Source: an uncultured Eubacteriales bacterium (lineage in GTDB: Bacteria > Bacillota > Clostridia > Christensenellales > UBA1242). Taken from it: 19,361 nt of DNA. This document shows positions 13,767 through 19,245 of this stretch, one piece after another. The notes beneath the pieces were generated by a model. That model saw nothing but the letters and a program-made list of their open reading frames with translations. It was not told the DNA's origin and ran no database searches. The stretch's first letter is position 1; each line of letters starts with the position of its first letter. The stretch covers positions 1 through 19,361 of the forward strand of contig CAQFKO010000027.1 of the NCBI GenBank assembly GCA_948787875.1. The letters run 5' to 3'. The position numbers and the translations under genes are program-made.

Positions 13767-13781
13767 GCAACTATCAGTTGC
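13767..13781. repeat. Short hairpin GCAACT-ATC-AGTTGC
   Basis: A perfect 6-bp stem with a 3-nt loop lies 70 nt upstream of the XRE-membrane gene. On minus it is followed by GTTTTTTCC, so it could be a second terminator for the GNAT gene; an operator is also possible. Confidence 0.4.
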
Positions 13782-13848
13782 ATATAAAAAGATTAAGGGA
13801 AATTAAGCATTTTTATAAATAAAATAAGTTAAAAAAAATTGTGCATAT

Positions 13849-13873
13849 AAAAAAAAGCCAAAATTTTGACTTT
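13849..13873 (-). terminator. Terminator of the GNAT gene
   Basis: On minus, AGTCAAAA/TTTTGGCT (one wobble pair) is followed by an eight-base T-run, 25 nt after the GNAT stop. Confidence 0.65.
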
Positions 13874-13896
13874 ATTTAATAAAACAATAAATATAA

Positions 13897-14472
13897 CTAA
13901 GAAACAAAATCAAACTTTATTTTAACTTTTCGTATTTTACCAACAAGCATTTCTTCATACATTTCAAACAAAACATCTTTTGCCAAATGTGCATCAATTT
14001 TTTCAGAAGCCAAAATCTCATAACACTCACCCGAAAGCGTAGCATTTAGCCCGATTTTTTTCATGTCTAATTTTTTATAAAAATTTAATCTTTTAACCAA
14101 AATTTCGTCTTCTAAATTTTGCGAAGGACTTTCCACCTCAATCAAAATTATTTTTTCAGAAAATCGTTCCTTAATTATTTTAAATGCACAAGTTCCATAA
14201 CCATGCCCCTTATTTTTTCCGCAAACCGCAAAATAATCCACAAGAAAATATTTTTCTTTTAAATAGCCAAACAAAAAAACAACTAATTTTTGTTGTTCAA
14301 AAAAGCCATAGCACAAATAATTTTCACTTGCTCTAAGCCTTCTTATTCTTTCAAAAGACTTTCTTTCCACCTCTTTAAAATTTTCAACATAGTGTAAGTT
14401 AAGAACTTCTTCAAATTCTTTTTCACTGAGTTTTCTAAAAGTCAATTTAATTTTATTTTCATTAAAATTCAT
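13897..14472 (-). CDS. GNAT-family N-acetyltransferase
   Basis: 191 residues. The acetyl-CoA-binding motif of GNAT enzymes is visible as FAVCGKNKGHGYGTCAFKIIKERF (motif part KNKGHGYGT at about 86-94). It follows a beta-strand pair and is followed by IILIEVESPSQ and RLNFYKKLDMKKIG, the usual order of the fold. The acceptor (amino group of a small molecule or protein) is not evident. ATG at 14472-14470 is the only plausible start. It has no ribosome binding site; AATAAT ends exactly 6 nt upstream, although no good -35 is seen. A terminator at 13849 follows. The gap from 14473 to 14642 holds nothing else I can support. Confidence 0.85.
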   Translation of the reverse strand: MNFNENKIKLTFRKLSEKEFEEVLNLHYVENFKEVERKSFERIRRLRASENYLCYGFFEQQKLVVFLFGYLKEKYFLVDYFAVCGKNKGHGYGTCAFKIIKERFSEKIILIEVESPSQNLEDEILVKRLNFYKKLDMKKIGLNATLSGECYEILASEKIDAHLAKDVLFEMYEEMLVGKIRKVKIKFDFVS

Positions 14473-14642
14473 AGTTTTATTATTTCTAAATAAATTTTTA
14501 ACATCCCTTTTATTTAAAGGTTACGCCATGCTTTTCCGTTCCGTTTATTGTTGTTATTTTTGCTACTCAAATATACCACTTATTCTAAATATAATCAAGA
14601 AATTGTAATATAACATATTTAATTTACAATAAATATATGCAA

Positions 14643-14692
14643 AAAAATAAAACCGAGCCTTTAACCTTAAATTAGTTTTTGGTTCGGTTTTA
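14643..14692 (-). terminator. Terminator of tRNA-Leu(CAG)
   Basis: On minus, AAAACCGAACC pairs with GGCTCGGTTTT (one wobble) across a ~21-nt loop, followed by TTTTATTTTTTT. It lies 7 nt after the tRNA CCA end. Confidence 0.8.
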
Positions 14693-14698
14693 CTATAT

Positions 14699-14786
14699 TG
14701 GTGCGGACGACAGGACTTGAACCTGCATGAAGTTTAACCCTCATAAGGACCTGAACCTTACGCGTCTGCCATTTCGCCACGTCCGC
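14699..14786 (-). tRNA. tRNA-Leu (anticodon CAG)
   Basis: Acceptor GCGGACG pairs with CGTCCGC. The anticodon stem TAAGG/CCTTA encloses loop TTCAGGT with CAG. A long variable arm (class II) includes GAGGG...CTTC, and the T-loop is TTCAAGT. Discriminator A and CCA are encoded. It decodes CUG. Confidence 0.95.
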
Positions 14787-14809
14787 ATATTGTTTTTGCT
14801 AACTTTTTT

Positions 14810-14838
14810 ATTATAATATACTATCACAAAAATTGCAA
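14810..14838 (-). promoter_or_regulatory. Promoter of tRNA-Leu(CAG)
   Basis: On minus, TTGCAA (14838-14833) and TATAAT (14815-14810) are 17 nt apart, with start near 14803. Confidence 0.7.
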
Positions 14839-14870
14839 TAAAATAATTCGCAATTATTTGATAAAATTTA

Positions 14871-14899
14871 TTGACATTATTTAAAAAAAATGTTAGTAT
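14871..14899 (+). promoter_or_regulatory. Promoter of the Gly-Arg-His-Gln-Gln tRNA cluster
   Basis: TTGACA (14871-14876) and TAGTAT (14894-14899) are 17 nt apart, with a TGT extended -10. The five tRNAs that follow are close together with no terminator between them, so they are probably one transcript. Confidence 0.75.
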
Positions 14900-14918
14900 A
14901 GTAGGGTAAAATTTGTAT

Positions 14919-14992
14919 GCGGGTGTAGCTCAATGGTAGAGCACTAGCCTTCCAAGCTGGCTGCGTGAGTTCGATTCTCATCACCCGCTCCA
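14919..14992 (+). tRNA. tRNA-Gly (anticodon TCC)
   Basis: 74 nt: acceptor GCGGGTG/CACCCGC, D-arm GCTC...GAGC, anticodon loop CTTCCAA with TCC, T-loop TTCGATT, discriminator T, encoded CCA. Confidence 0.96.
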
Positions 14993-15006
14993 ACCCTTTA
15001 AGGGTT
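14992..15006. repeat. Short palindrome between tRNA-Gly and tRNA-Arg
   Basis: AACCCTT-T-AAGGGTT directly follows the tRNA-Gly CCA. It could fold as a small hairpin in the precursor and help 3' processing. The T-run after it is only four bases, so full termination is unlikely. Confidence 0.4.
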
Positions 15007-15008
15007 TT

Positions 15009-15085
15009 GTGTCTTTAGCTCAGCTGGATAGAGCATCGCCCTTCTAAGGCGAGGGTCGGGGGTTCGAATCCCTCAAGACACACCA
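15009..15085 (+). tRNA. tRNA-Arg (anticodon TCT)
   Basis: 77 nt: acceptor GTGTCTT/AAGACAC, D-arm GCTC...GAGC, anticodon stem TCGCC/GGCGA around CTTCTAA with TCT, T-loop TTCGAAT, discriminator A, encoded CCA. It decodes AGA. Confidence 0.97.
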
Positions 15086-15092
15086 AATTTAT

Positions 15093-15170
15093 GGTGGGTG
15101 TAGCGCAGTAGGTTAGAGCGCAAGATTGTGGATCTTGAGGTCGTGGGTTCGAATCCCACCTCCCACCCCA
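15093..15170 (+). tRNA. tRNA-His (anticodon GTG)
   Basis: The extra G at -1 (15093) faces C73 (15167), as expected for tRNA-His. The anticodon stem CAAGA/TCTTG encloses TTGTGGA with GTG; the T-loop is TTCGAAT; CCA is encoded. The acceptor stem GTGGGTG/CTCCCAC has a T-T mismatch at pair 6-67. Confidence 0.95.
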
Positions 15171-15182
15171 CAAAAATTATTT

Positions 15183-15257
15183 TGGGGTGTAGCCAAGCGG
15201 TAAGGCAAGAGACTTTGACTCTCTCACGCGTAGGTTCGAATCCTGCCACCCCAGCCA
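15183..15257 (+). tRNA. tRNA-Gln (anticodon TTG)
   Basis: 75 nt: acceptor TGGGGTG/CACCCCA, D-arm GCC...GGC, anticodon stem AGAGA/TCTCT around CTTTGAC with TTG, T-loop TTCGAAT, discriminator G, encoded CCA. Confidence 0.97.
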
Positions 15258-15295
15258 AAAAATAAGGCTAGGAATGTGCGACAAAAATCGAATAT

Positions 15296-15370
15296 TGGGG
15301 TGTCGCCAAGTGGTAAGGCATGGGACTCTGACTCCCACATTCGAGGGTTCGAAACCTTCCACCCCAGCCA
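15296..15370 (+). tRNA. tRNA-Gln (anticodon CTG)
   Basis: 75 nt: acceptor TGGGGTG/CACCCCA, anticodon stem TGGGA/TCCCA around CTCTGAC with CTG, T-loop TTCGAAA, discriminator G, encoded CCA. It is clearly related to the preceding tRNA-Gln, so tandem duplication followed by anticodon change is likely. Confidence 0.97.
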
Positions 15371-15404
15371 AAACAAATTATTTTTTAAAATTTGACAAAA
15401 TCTC

Positions 15405-15432
15405 TTGCAAAAAATCAAATTTTAATTATAAT
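15405..15432 (+). promoter_or_regulatory. Promoter of tRNA-Lys(TTT)
   Basis: TTGCAA (15405-15410) and TATAAT (15427-15432) are 16 nt apart. A TTGACA at 15392-15397 is too far from the -10 to pair with it. Confidence 0.65.
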
Positions 15433-15476
15433 AAATATGTCTAGTTCAGTTTGCAAAAAACATATCCAAATAAAAT

Positions 15477-15552
15477 GGTTCATTAGCTCAGCCGGTAGAG
15501 CACTTGACTTTTAATCAAGGGGTCCCGAGTTCGAATCTCGGATGAGCCACCA
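15477..15552 (+). tRNA. tRNA-Lys (anticodon TTT)
   Basis: 76 nt: acceptor GGTTCAT/ATGAGCC with one G-T pair, D-arm GCTC...GAGC, anticodon stem CTTGA/TCAAG around CTTTTAA with TTT, T-loop TTCGAAT, discriminator A, encoded CCA. Confidence 0.97.
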
Positions 15553-15556
15553 AAAA

Positions 15557-15587
15557 ACCGACAAGAAAAACTTGTCGGCTTTTTTAT
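15557..15587 (+). terminator. Terminator of tRNA-Lys(TTT)
   Basis: CCGACAAG-AAAAA-CTTGTCGG is followed by CTTTTTTATT, a few bases after the CCA end. Confidence 0.92.
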
Positions 15588-15650
15588 TACAATTTTCTTT
15601 AAAAATATATAATTTAACTTTTTTGCAAAATTTGTCAAAGCTATTTTTAA

Positions 15651-15679
15651 TTGCAAAAAAAGTTAACTCATGTTACAAT
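15651..15679 (+). promoter_or_regulatory. Promoter of the PlsC-like gene, predicted leaderless
   Basis: TTGCAA (15651-15656) and TACAAT (15674-15679) are 17 nt apart with a TGT extended -10 (15671-15673). The -10 ends 6 nt before the ATG at 15686, placing the transcript start on the start codon. Confidence 0.65.
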
Positions 15680-15685
15680 TAAATT

Positions 15686-16417
15686 ATGGAAATCAAACAA
15701 AAACCAAATCGCAGACCATTTTTCAGATTTGTAAAAAAAATAGCCAAAATTTTTAAGCGAAAACCGAAATTTATATATTTGGGAGAAAAGCCAAATGGTG
15801 CAACCATTTATTTAAGCAATCACTGTGCGGCTAGCGGACCAATAACCTATGAACTTTACCTCCCTACTCGTTTTAGAATGTGGGGCACATACGAAATGTG
15901 TGGCGGTTTTAAAATGCGCTGGAAATATCTTAACCATGTTTACTTTCACCAAAAAAAGAAATACAGCAAATTTGTTTCTTTTTTGCTGTCGACAATTTTA
16001 ACACCGATTATGGCATTATTTTATAAAGGTTTCAGAATAATTCCAACCTACCCCAACTCAAAGTTTATTTCAACAATCAAAACAAGCATTGAAGAACTTA
16101 ATAACAATGTAAATATTCTTATCTATCCCGAAAATTCCAGCGATGGCTATCATGACGAACTCACTGAATACTTTGGTGGCTTTTGGACACTTGCAAAAAA
16201 ATTTAACGAAACTTCACAAAAAGATATAAGCATTGTAAATATGTATTTTCACAAAAAATCAAATACAGTGATTGTTGCAAATCCTAAAAGTTTTTTAAAA
16301 TTGTCAAAAGAGTTTTCGGATTCAAAAGCAGTTGCAGAGTTCTTTTTAAATGACGCAAACAAAATGTATAAACATCATTTATCTCAAATCAAAACAAAAA
16401 ATAAAGATACAAAATAA
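15686..16417 (+). CDS. PlsC-like acyltransferase with altered active-site motif
   Basis: 243 residues starting at the only plausible ATG, which has no ribosome binding site. A very basic N-terminus (KKIAKIFKRKPK) precedes YLSNHCAASGP (about 43-52), where acyltransferases of the lysophospholipid type have NHxxxxD. His46 is present but the Asp position (51) is Gly. Later blocks keep the family order: a hydrophobic helix (about 97-113), KGFRIIP (114-120) and LIYPENSSDG (145-154) where the FPEGTRS motif is expected. The basic N-terminus and helix suggest membrane binding. It may act on a lipid or other acyl acceptor with changed chemistry, or be inactive as an acyltransferase. It lies alone between two tRNA genes and ends in a long terminator hairpin. 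Confidence 0.75.
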   Translation: MEIKQKPNRRPFFRFVKKIAKIFKRKPKFIYLGEKPNGATIYLSNHCAASGPITYELYLPTRFRMWGTYEMCGGFKMRWKYLNHVYFHQKKKYSKFVSFLLSTILTPIMALFYKGFRIIPTYPNSKFISTIKTSIEELNNNVNILIYPENSSDGYHDELTEYFGGFWTLAKKFNETSQKDISIVNMYFHKKSNTVIVANPKSFLKLSKEFSDSKAVAEFFLNDANKMYKHHLSQIKTKNKDTK

Positions 16418-16437
16418 TTTTGTATCTTTTTATTTTT
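16403..16437 (+). terminator. Terminator of the PlsC-like gene
   Basis: AAAGATACAAAAT and ATTTTGTATCTTT form a 13-bp palindrome around one A, followed by TTATTTTTAT. The TAA stop codon is at its centre. Confidence 0.9.
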
Positions 16438-16506
16438 ATATAATAAATTAATAATTATAAAAGCAAATAAATTATTTTTAAATATTATATAATATTAAAC
16501 TTTTTC

Positions 16507-16534
16507 TTGCAATTTTTGATTTTTTGATTATAAT
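16507..16534 (+). promoter_or_regulatory. Promoter of tRNA-Leu(TAG)
   Basis: TTGCAA (16507-16512) and TATAAT (16529-16534) are 16 nt apart. The tRNA begins at 16544, so the 5' leader is only a few bases. Confidence 0.7.
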
Positions 16535-16543
16535 ATTAATCAT

Positions 16544-16627
16544 GCGGATGTGGTGAAATGGCAGACACGCAAGACTTAGGATCTTGTGCCGAAAGGCGTG
16601 GGGGTTCAAGTCCCTTCATCCGCACCA
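16544..16627 (+). tRNA. tRNA-Leu (anticodon TAG)
   Basis: 84 nt, class II: acceptor GCGGATG/CATCCGC, anticodon stem CAAGA/TCTTG around CTTAGGA with TAG, variable arm TGCCGAAAGGCG, T-loop TTCAAGT, discriminator A, encoded CCA. It decodes CUA. Confidence 0.97.
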
Positions 16628-16633
16628 TCGTCG

Positions 16634-16666
16634 AAGCAAGGCAATTTTTAGCCTTGCTTTTTTTAT
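16634..16666 (+). terminator. Terminator of tRNA-Leu(TAG)
   Basis: AAGCAAGGC-loop-GCCTTGCTT is followed by TTTTTTAT, directly after the tRNA. Confidence 0.92.
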
Positions 16667-16693
16667 GAAAAATTTTGTTTTTATTCAATATTT

Positions 16694-16722
16694 TTGACAC
16701 AGCTTATTCATTTTTGTATAAT
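16694..16722 (+). promoter_or_regulatory. Perfect consensus promoter, predicted leaderless transcript
   Basis: TTGACA (16694-16699) and TATAAT (16717-16722) match the sigma-A consensus at all 12 positions with the ideal 17-nt spacer. The -10 ends 6 nt before ATG 16729, so transcription should start at the A of the start codon. Confidence 0.85.
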
Positions 16723-16728
16723 TTTAAT

Positions 16729-17949
16729 ATGAAAAGATACTTTACAATTTCTTTGACTGCCCTTGCCTTTTCTGCTTTAAATGTTTTGACTTATTTTTTG
16801 CTGGGCATAATTACAGAAAACTCTGCATTTTCCGGAATATTTTCTATTACTTACCCACTTCAATTTGTCGTCGCTGTGCTTATAAGTTTTTTTTCTTGTG
16901 CTTCTAACATAAGAGCAAACAAAGAAAACAACAAAAACTGCGAGCAAAGCGGAATGATTTTGGGAATACTCTTCGGTGCAATAATTTTTGGTATAGTTGC
17001 AATTTTTGTGGATAACTACATAGCATTTATGAACCTTGACCCTAAAATATATCACACCTTCACATTAATGGCTATCGGGCAACTGTTTTTGGGCTATGTG
17101 TGCAATATTATTATTGAAAAATTTTATTTTGACAATAAAGATAAACTTGGCAACTTTTGCAGTTTGGGCTTTATTGCTTTAAACCTACTCTCCACCGTTA
17201 TTTCTGCGCTGATAACAAAAAACCAAACAGCAATTTTTCTTTCTAACTTTGTTTCACTATTTATTTATATAATAATTTGGCTAGGGTTCACCATAAAAAA
17301 ATTCAAATTTGACTTTAATATTTTAAAAAACTTTAAATATGAGTCAATGAATATTTTGGACAATATTTTGATGCTACTTATTTATTTATTTGGGTTTAGA
17401 CTTGCTTTTAGCTTTGGTGAAGAATATTATCTTGCAATCAGTTTTATAAATCTTATAACCGATCCAATTTGGGACGCAGTGAACGTTACATCAAAAATCG
17501 CAAAAATAGACATTTCAAAATCTTGTTACAACTACAAAAAAGCCATAAAATATTCGGCGGTAATTTCCATCACTTACATCGCACTTTGCGTAGCTTTATT
17601 CTTTGGATTGTTTGGAGCATACAACGTTTCATTAAAAATTGCAATAATTTATTTATGCATTCAAATTGCAGATATTTTGGTTAATATTTTTAAATCAAAC
17701 TTGCAGACTTTTTTGCAATTGGAATATTCACCCGCAAAGGCCACCGCAATTAAAGTTTTTGCAAAAAGTTTAAGAACAATACTATCTGTTATTCTTATCA
17801 CACCATTCAACACAGACATTGCGCAAATTTCTTGCGGAGTTTTGGGGCTGATATTGTTTTTGATATTAAGGTTTAAAAACTATAAACTTAACAAGAGCGG
17901 AATTTTAATTCGCAAAACAGACAATAATTTGATTGAACCCAATGCTTAA
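16729..17949 (+). CDS. MATE-like multidrug/polysaccharide exporter-type membrane protein
   Basis: I start it at ATG 16729; earlier in-frame codons would lie inside the promoter. 406 residues with about 11-12 hydrophobic helices from end to end, separated by short polar loops and ending in a basic tail (RFKNYKLNKSG). The spacing, with two similar halves of about six helices, and the segment SITYPLQFVVAVLISFFSCASNIRANKE after the second helix suggest the MATE branch of the MOP superfamily, which exports cationic drugs in exchange for Na+ or H+. It is shorter than typical MATE proteins (~450) and no single motif is decisive, so a flippase of the same superfamily is possible. No ribosome binding site precedes the ATG. 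No operon partner. Confidence 0.65.
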   Translation: MKRYFTISLTALAFSALNVLTYFLLGIITENSAFSGIFSITYPLQFVVAVLISFFSCASNIRANKENNKNCEQSGMILGILFGAIIFGIVAIFVDNYIAFMNLDPKIYHTFTLMAIGQLFLGYVCNIIIEKFYFDNKDKLGNFCSLGFIALNLLSTVISALITKNQTAIFLSNFVSLFIYIIIWLGFTIKKFKFDFNILKNFKYESMNILDNILMLLIYLFGFRLAFSFGEEYYLAISFINLITDPIWDAVNVTSKIAKIDISKSCYNYKKAIKYSAVISITYIALCVALFFGLFGAYNVSLKIAIIYLCIQIADILVNIFKSNLQTFLQLEYSPAKATAIKVFAKSLRTILSVILITPFNTDIAQISCGVLGLILFLILRFKNYKLNKSGILIRKTDNNLIEPNA

Positions 17950-17992
17950 ATTATTTATAATAAAACAGAGGTACTTATAAATAAAAAAAAAT

Positions 17993-18121
17993 TGAAGAAT
18001 ATATAAAAAGATTTTTGTGGACTTTGACGGCACACTTTGTGAATATCGCTACAACGACAGAGTGCTTGAAAATCAAGATATCGGCGGGCAAACCAGAGCG
18101 GATTTGCTTCTTATCACATAA
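17993..18121 (+). pseudogene. Remnant of a HAD-family hydrolase
   Basis: From about 18002 the frame reads YKKIFVDFDGTLCEYRYND and continues ~20 residues to a stop at 18119-18121. The DFDGTL motif is HAD motif I with the nucleophile Asp. There is no start codon in this frame. TTG-AAG-AAT-ATA (17992-18003) just upstream would give the expected MKNI-like N-terminus but runs into TAA two bases out of phase, so a small insertion probably broke the gene. The rest of the hydrolase (motifs II-IV) is missing; the next gene follows 30 nt later. The fragment is therefore shifted at the start and truncated at the end. It may have been lost when the downstream kinase-like gene arrived. Confidence 0.75.
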
Positions 18122-18151
18122 CAAGTTTTATGGAATAAAAAAAGGAATGTT

Positions 18152-18658
18152 ATGAAAAAATCAATTATTATTGCCGGCTTTGCGGGAATAGGAAAAACCG
18201 ACCTATCAAAAAAATATAAAAATGTGATTGATATCGAGAGCAGTTTTTATAAATATGACTACTCAAATTTTTCTGCTGACGAACAATTCAATACAAATGC
18301 CGAAAATAATTGCAAAAGAAACCCCGACTTTCCCAAAAACTATATTTCGGCAATAAAAGCGGCTCAAAAAAAATATGCTGTTGTGTTTGTTCACTTAGAT
18401 GTTTTTGAAATGCTTAAACTTTATGAAAAAAACAACATAAAATACACTCTTTGCTACCCCGACCAAGAAACCTTGCTTAAAGTATATTATGAAAAATTTA
18501 GGTCAAAAGGCGGTAACGACTTTGCTGAAAACAAAATTAAATTGTGGTATTTATGCATGGAATATATAAAAAACGATGCTCACAAAAAAATTGTGCTTAG
18601 CGTAAATGACACCCTTGAAGCTTATTTAATTAAAAACGGCTACATTTCGGAGTCGTAA
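18152..18658 (+). CDS. P-loop nucleotide kinase-like protein
   Basis: 168 residues, ATG at 18152 with AAGGAATG 4-6 nt upstream. The N-terminal beta-strand and P-loop IIIAGFAGIGKTDLSKKY (about residues 5-22) carry Walker A GFAGIGKT. NVIDIESSFYKYDYSNFSADEQ follows, with a conserved Asp and Ser as in small phage-type kinases. RNPDFPKNYISAIKAAQ, VVFVHLDVFEMLKLYEKNN and YTLCYPDQETLLKVYYEKFRSKGGND match a family of adenylate-kinase-like P-loop proteins found in phages and Bacillota. Substrate unknown; a nucleotide or small phosphate acceptor is likely. It sits next to a broken HAD gene and a regulator pair in the more accessory right end of the window. Confidence 0.82.
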   Translation: MKKSIIIAGFAGIGKTDLSKKYKNVIDIESSFYKYDYSNFSADEQFNTNAENNCKRNPDFPKNYISAIKAAQKKYAVVFVHLDVFEMLKLYEKNNIKYTLCYPDQETLLKVYYEKFRSKGGNDFAENKIKLWYLCMEYIKNDAHKKIVLSVNDTLEAYLIKNGYISES

Positions 18659-18672
18659 ATTGACAACAATTA

Positions 18673-18703
18673 AGAGATTGCTGATATGCAATCTTTTATT
18701 TTT
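18673..18703 (+). terminator. Terminator of the P-loop kinase-like gene
   Basis: AGATTGC-TGATAT-GCAATCT is followed by TTTATTTTTC. The tail overlaps the 3' end of the convergent HTH gene. Confidence 0.85.
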
Positions 18704-19145
18704 CTTCACTAATACCTACCAAATAATCTATGCTGACATCAAAATATTTTGCAACATCAATCAAATTGCTGGTTTTCGGAAACCTTCCCGCCTTCCACCT
18801 ATAATAATTATATTCACTCATTTTCAAATCTTCCATAACAGCATTTATTGATAAACCATTTGCTTTTCTAAGCAAATCAAATCTGACAATAAAAAGTTTG
18901 CTATCAAATAAACCTTCACAATAATTATTTATATCTGAAAGACCCAACAAATAATTTAGCGAACATTTAAAATACCTTGACAACTTTATTGCAATATCAA
19001 TTTCGGGATAATAATTTTTATTGAAATAACCGTTAATGGTTGTGGAAGAAACACCCAATTTTTTAGATAAAGCATATCTATTGATTTTATGTTCTTCCAA
19101 TAATTCTTGCAACCTTTCTTTAAATTCAACAAAGTCTTGCTTCAT
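18696..19145 (-). CDS. Regulator with two tandem XRE-type HTH domains
   Basis: I start it at ATG 19145-19143, with GAGGGGG 4-5 nt upstream; a GTG at 19157 falls in that site's region. 149 residues: domain 1 (about 5-70) has LQELLEEHKINRYALSKKLGVSSTT... and ends FKCSLNYLLGLSD. A linker of ~20 residues contains YCEGLFDSKLF. Domain 2 (about 88-147) has FDLLRKANGLSINAVMEDLK, YNYYRWKAGRFPKTSNLIDVAKYF and ends VSIDYLVGISEE. The two halves align along their length, pointing to internal duplication. A single chain with two DNA-binding heads could bind one long operator or bridge two. It diverges from the gene at 19246, and inverted 9-bp repeats lie between them. Confidence 0.9.
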   Translation of the reverse strand: MKQDFVEFKERLQELLEEHKINRYALSKKLGVSSTTINGYFNKNYYPEIDIAIKLSRYFKCSLNYLLGLSDINNYCEGLFDSKLFIVRFDLLRKANGLSINAVMEDLKMSEYNYYRWKAGRFPKTSNLIDVAKYFDVSIDYLVGISEEK

Positions 19146-19152
19146 AATCCCC

Positions 19153-19215
19153 CTCACTACTCAACAATATTTTATTAAAATGGTATATAAAATAGTTGCA
19201 TTAGAAAGTAGTGAG
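19153..19215. promoter_or_regulatory. Inverted 9-bp repeats in a divergent promoter region
   Basis: CTCACTACT (19153-19161) and AGTAGTGAG (19207-19215) are perfect inverted copies 54 bp apart centre to centre. The first overlaps the ribosome binding site of the two-HTH gene. The second lies between a possible -35 (TTGCAT, 19196-19201) and -10 (near 19218-19223) of the divergent gene. Each copy stands in the same position relative to its own gene side, so one regulator could control both. Confidence 0.75.
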
Positions 19216-19245
19216 AGTATATGTTATTAATAGAAGAGGTACAGT

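Noticed and set aside
14528..14608. A 26-codon ORF (MLFRSVYCCYFCYSN...)
   Set aside because: No ribosome binding site, no good promoter and no recognisable features; chance ORF.
15073..15418. Overlapping minus-strand ORFs reading MAGVAGFEPTRER... and MAGVEGFEPSNVG...
   Set aside because: They are antisense translations of the tRNA-His and tRNA-Gln genes. Such MAGVEGFEPTT-like 'proteins' are a known annotation artefact.
14919..15552. tRNA cluster as phage attachment site
   Set aside because: I looked for a repeated tRNA 3' end or an integrase gene and found neither in the window.
16675..16728. 18-residue extension of the MATE-like protein
   Set aside because: It lies inside the consensus promoter (TTGACA and TATAAT).
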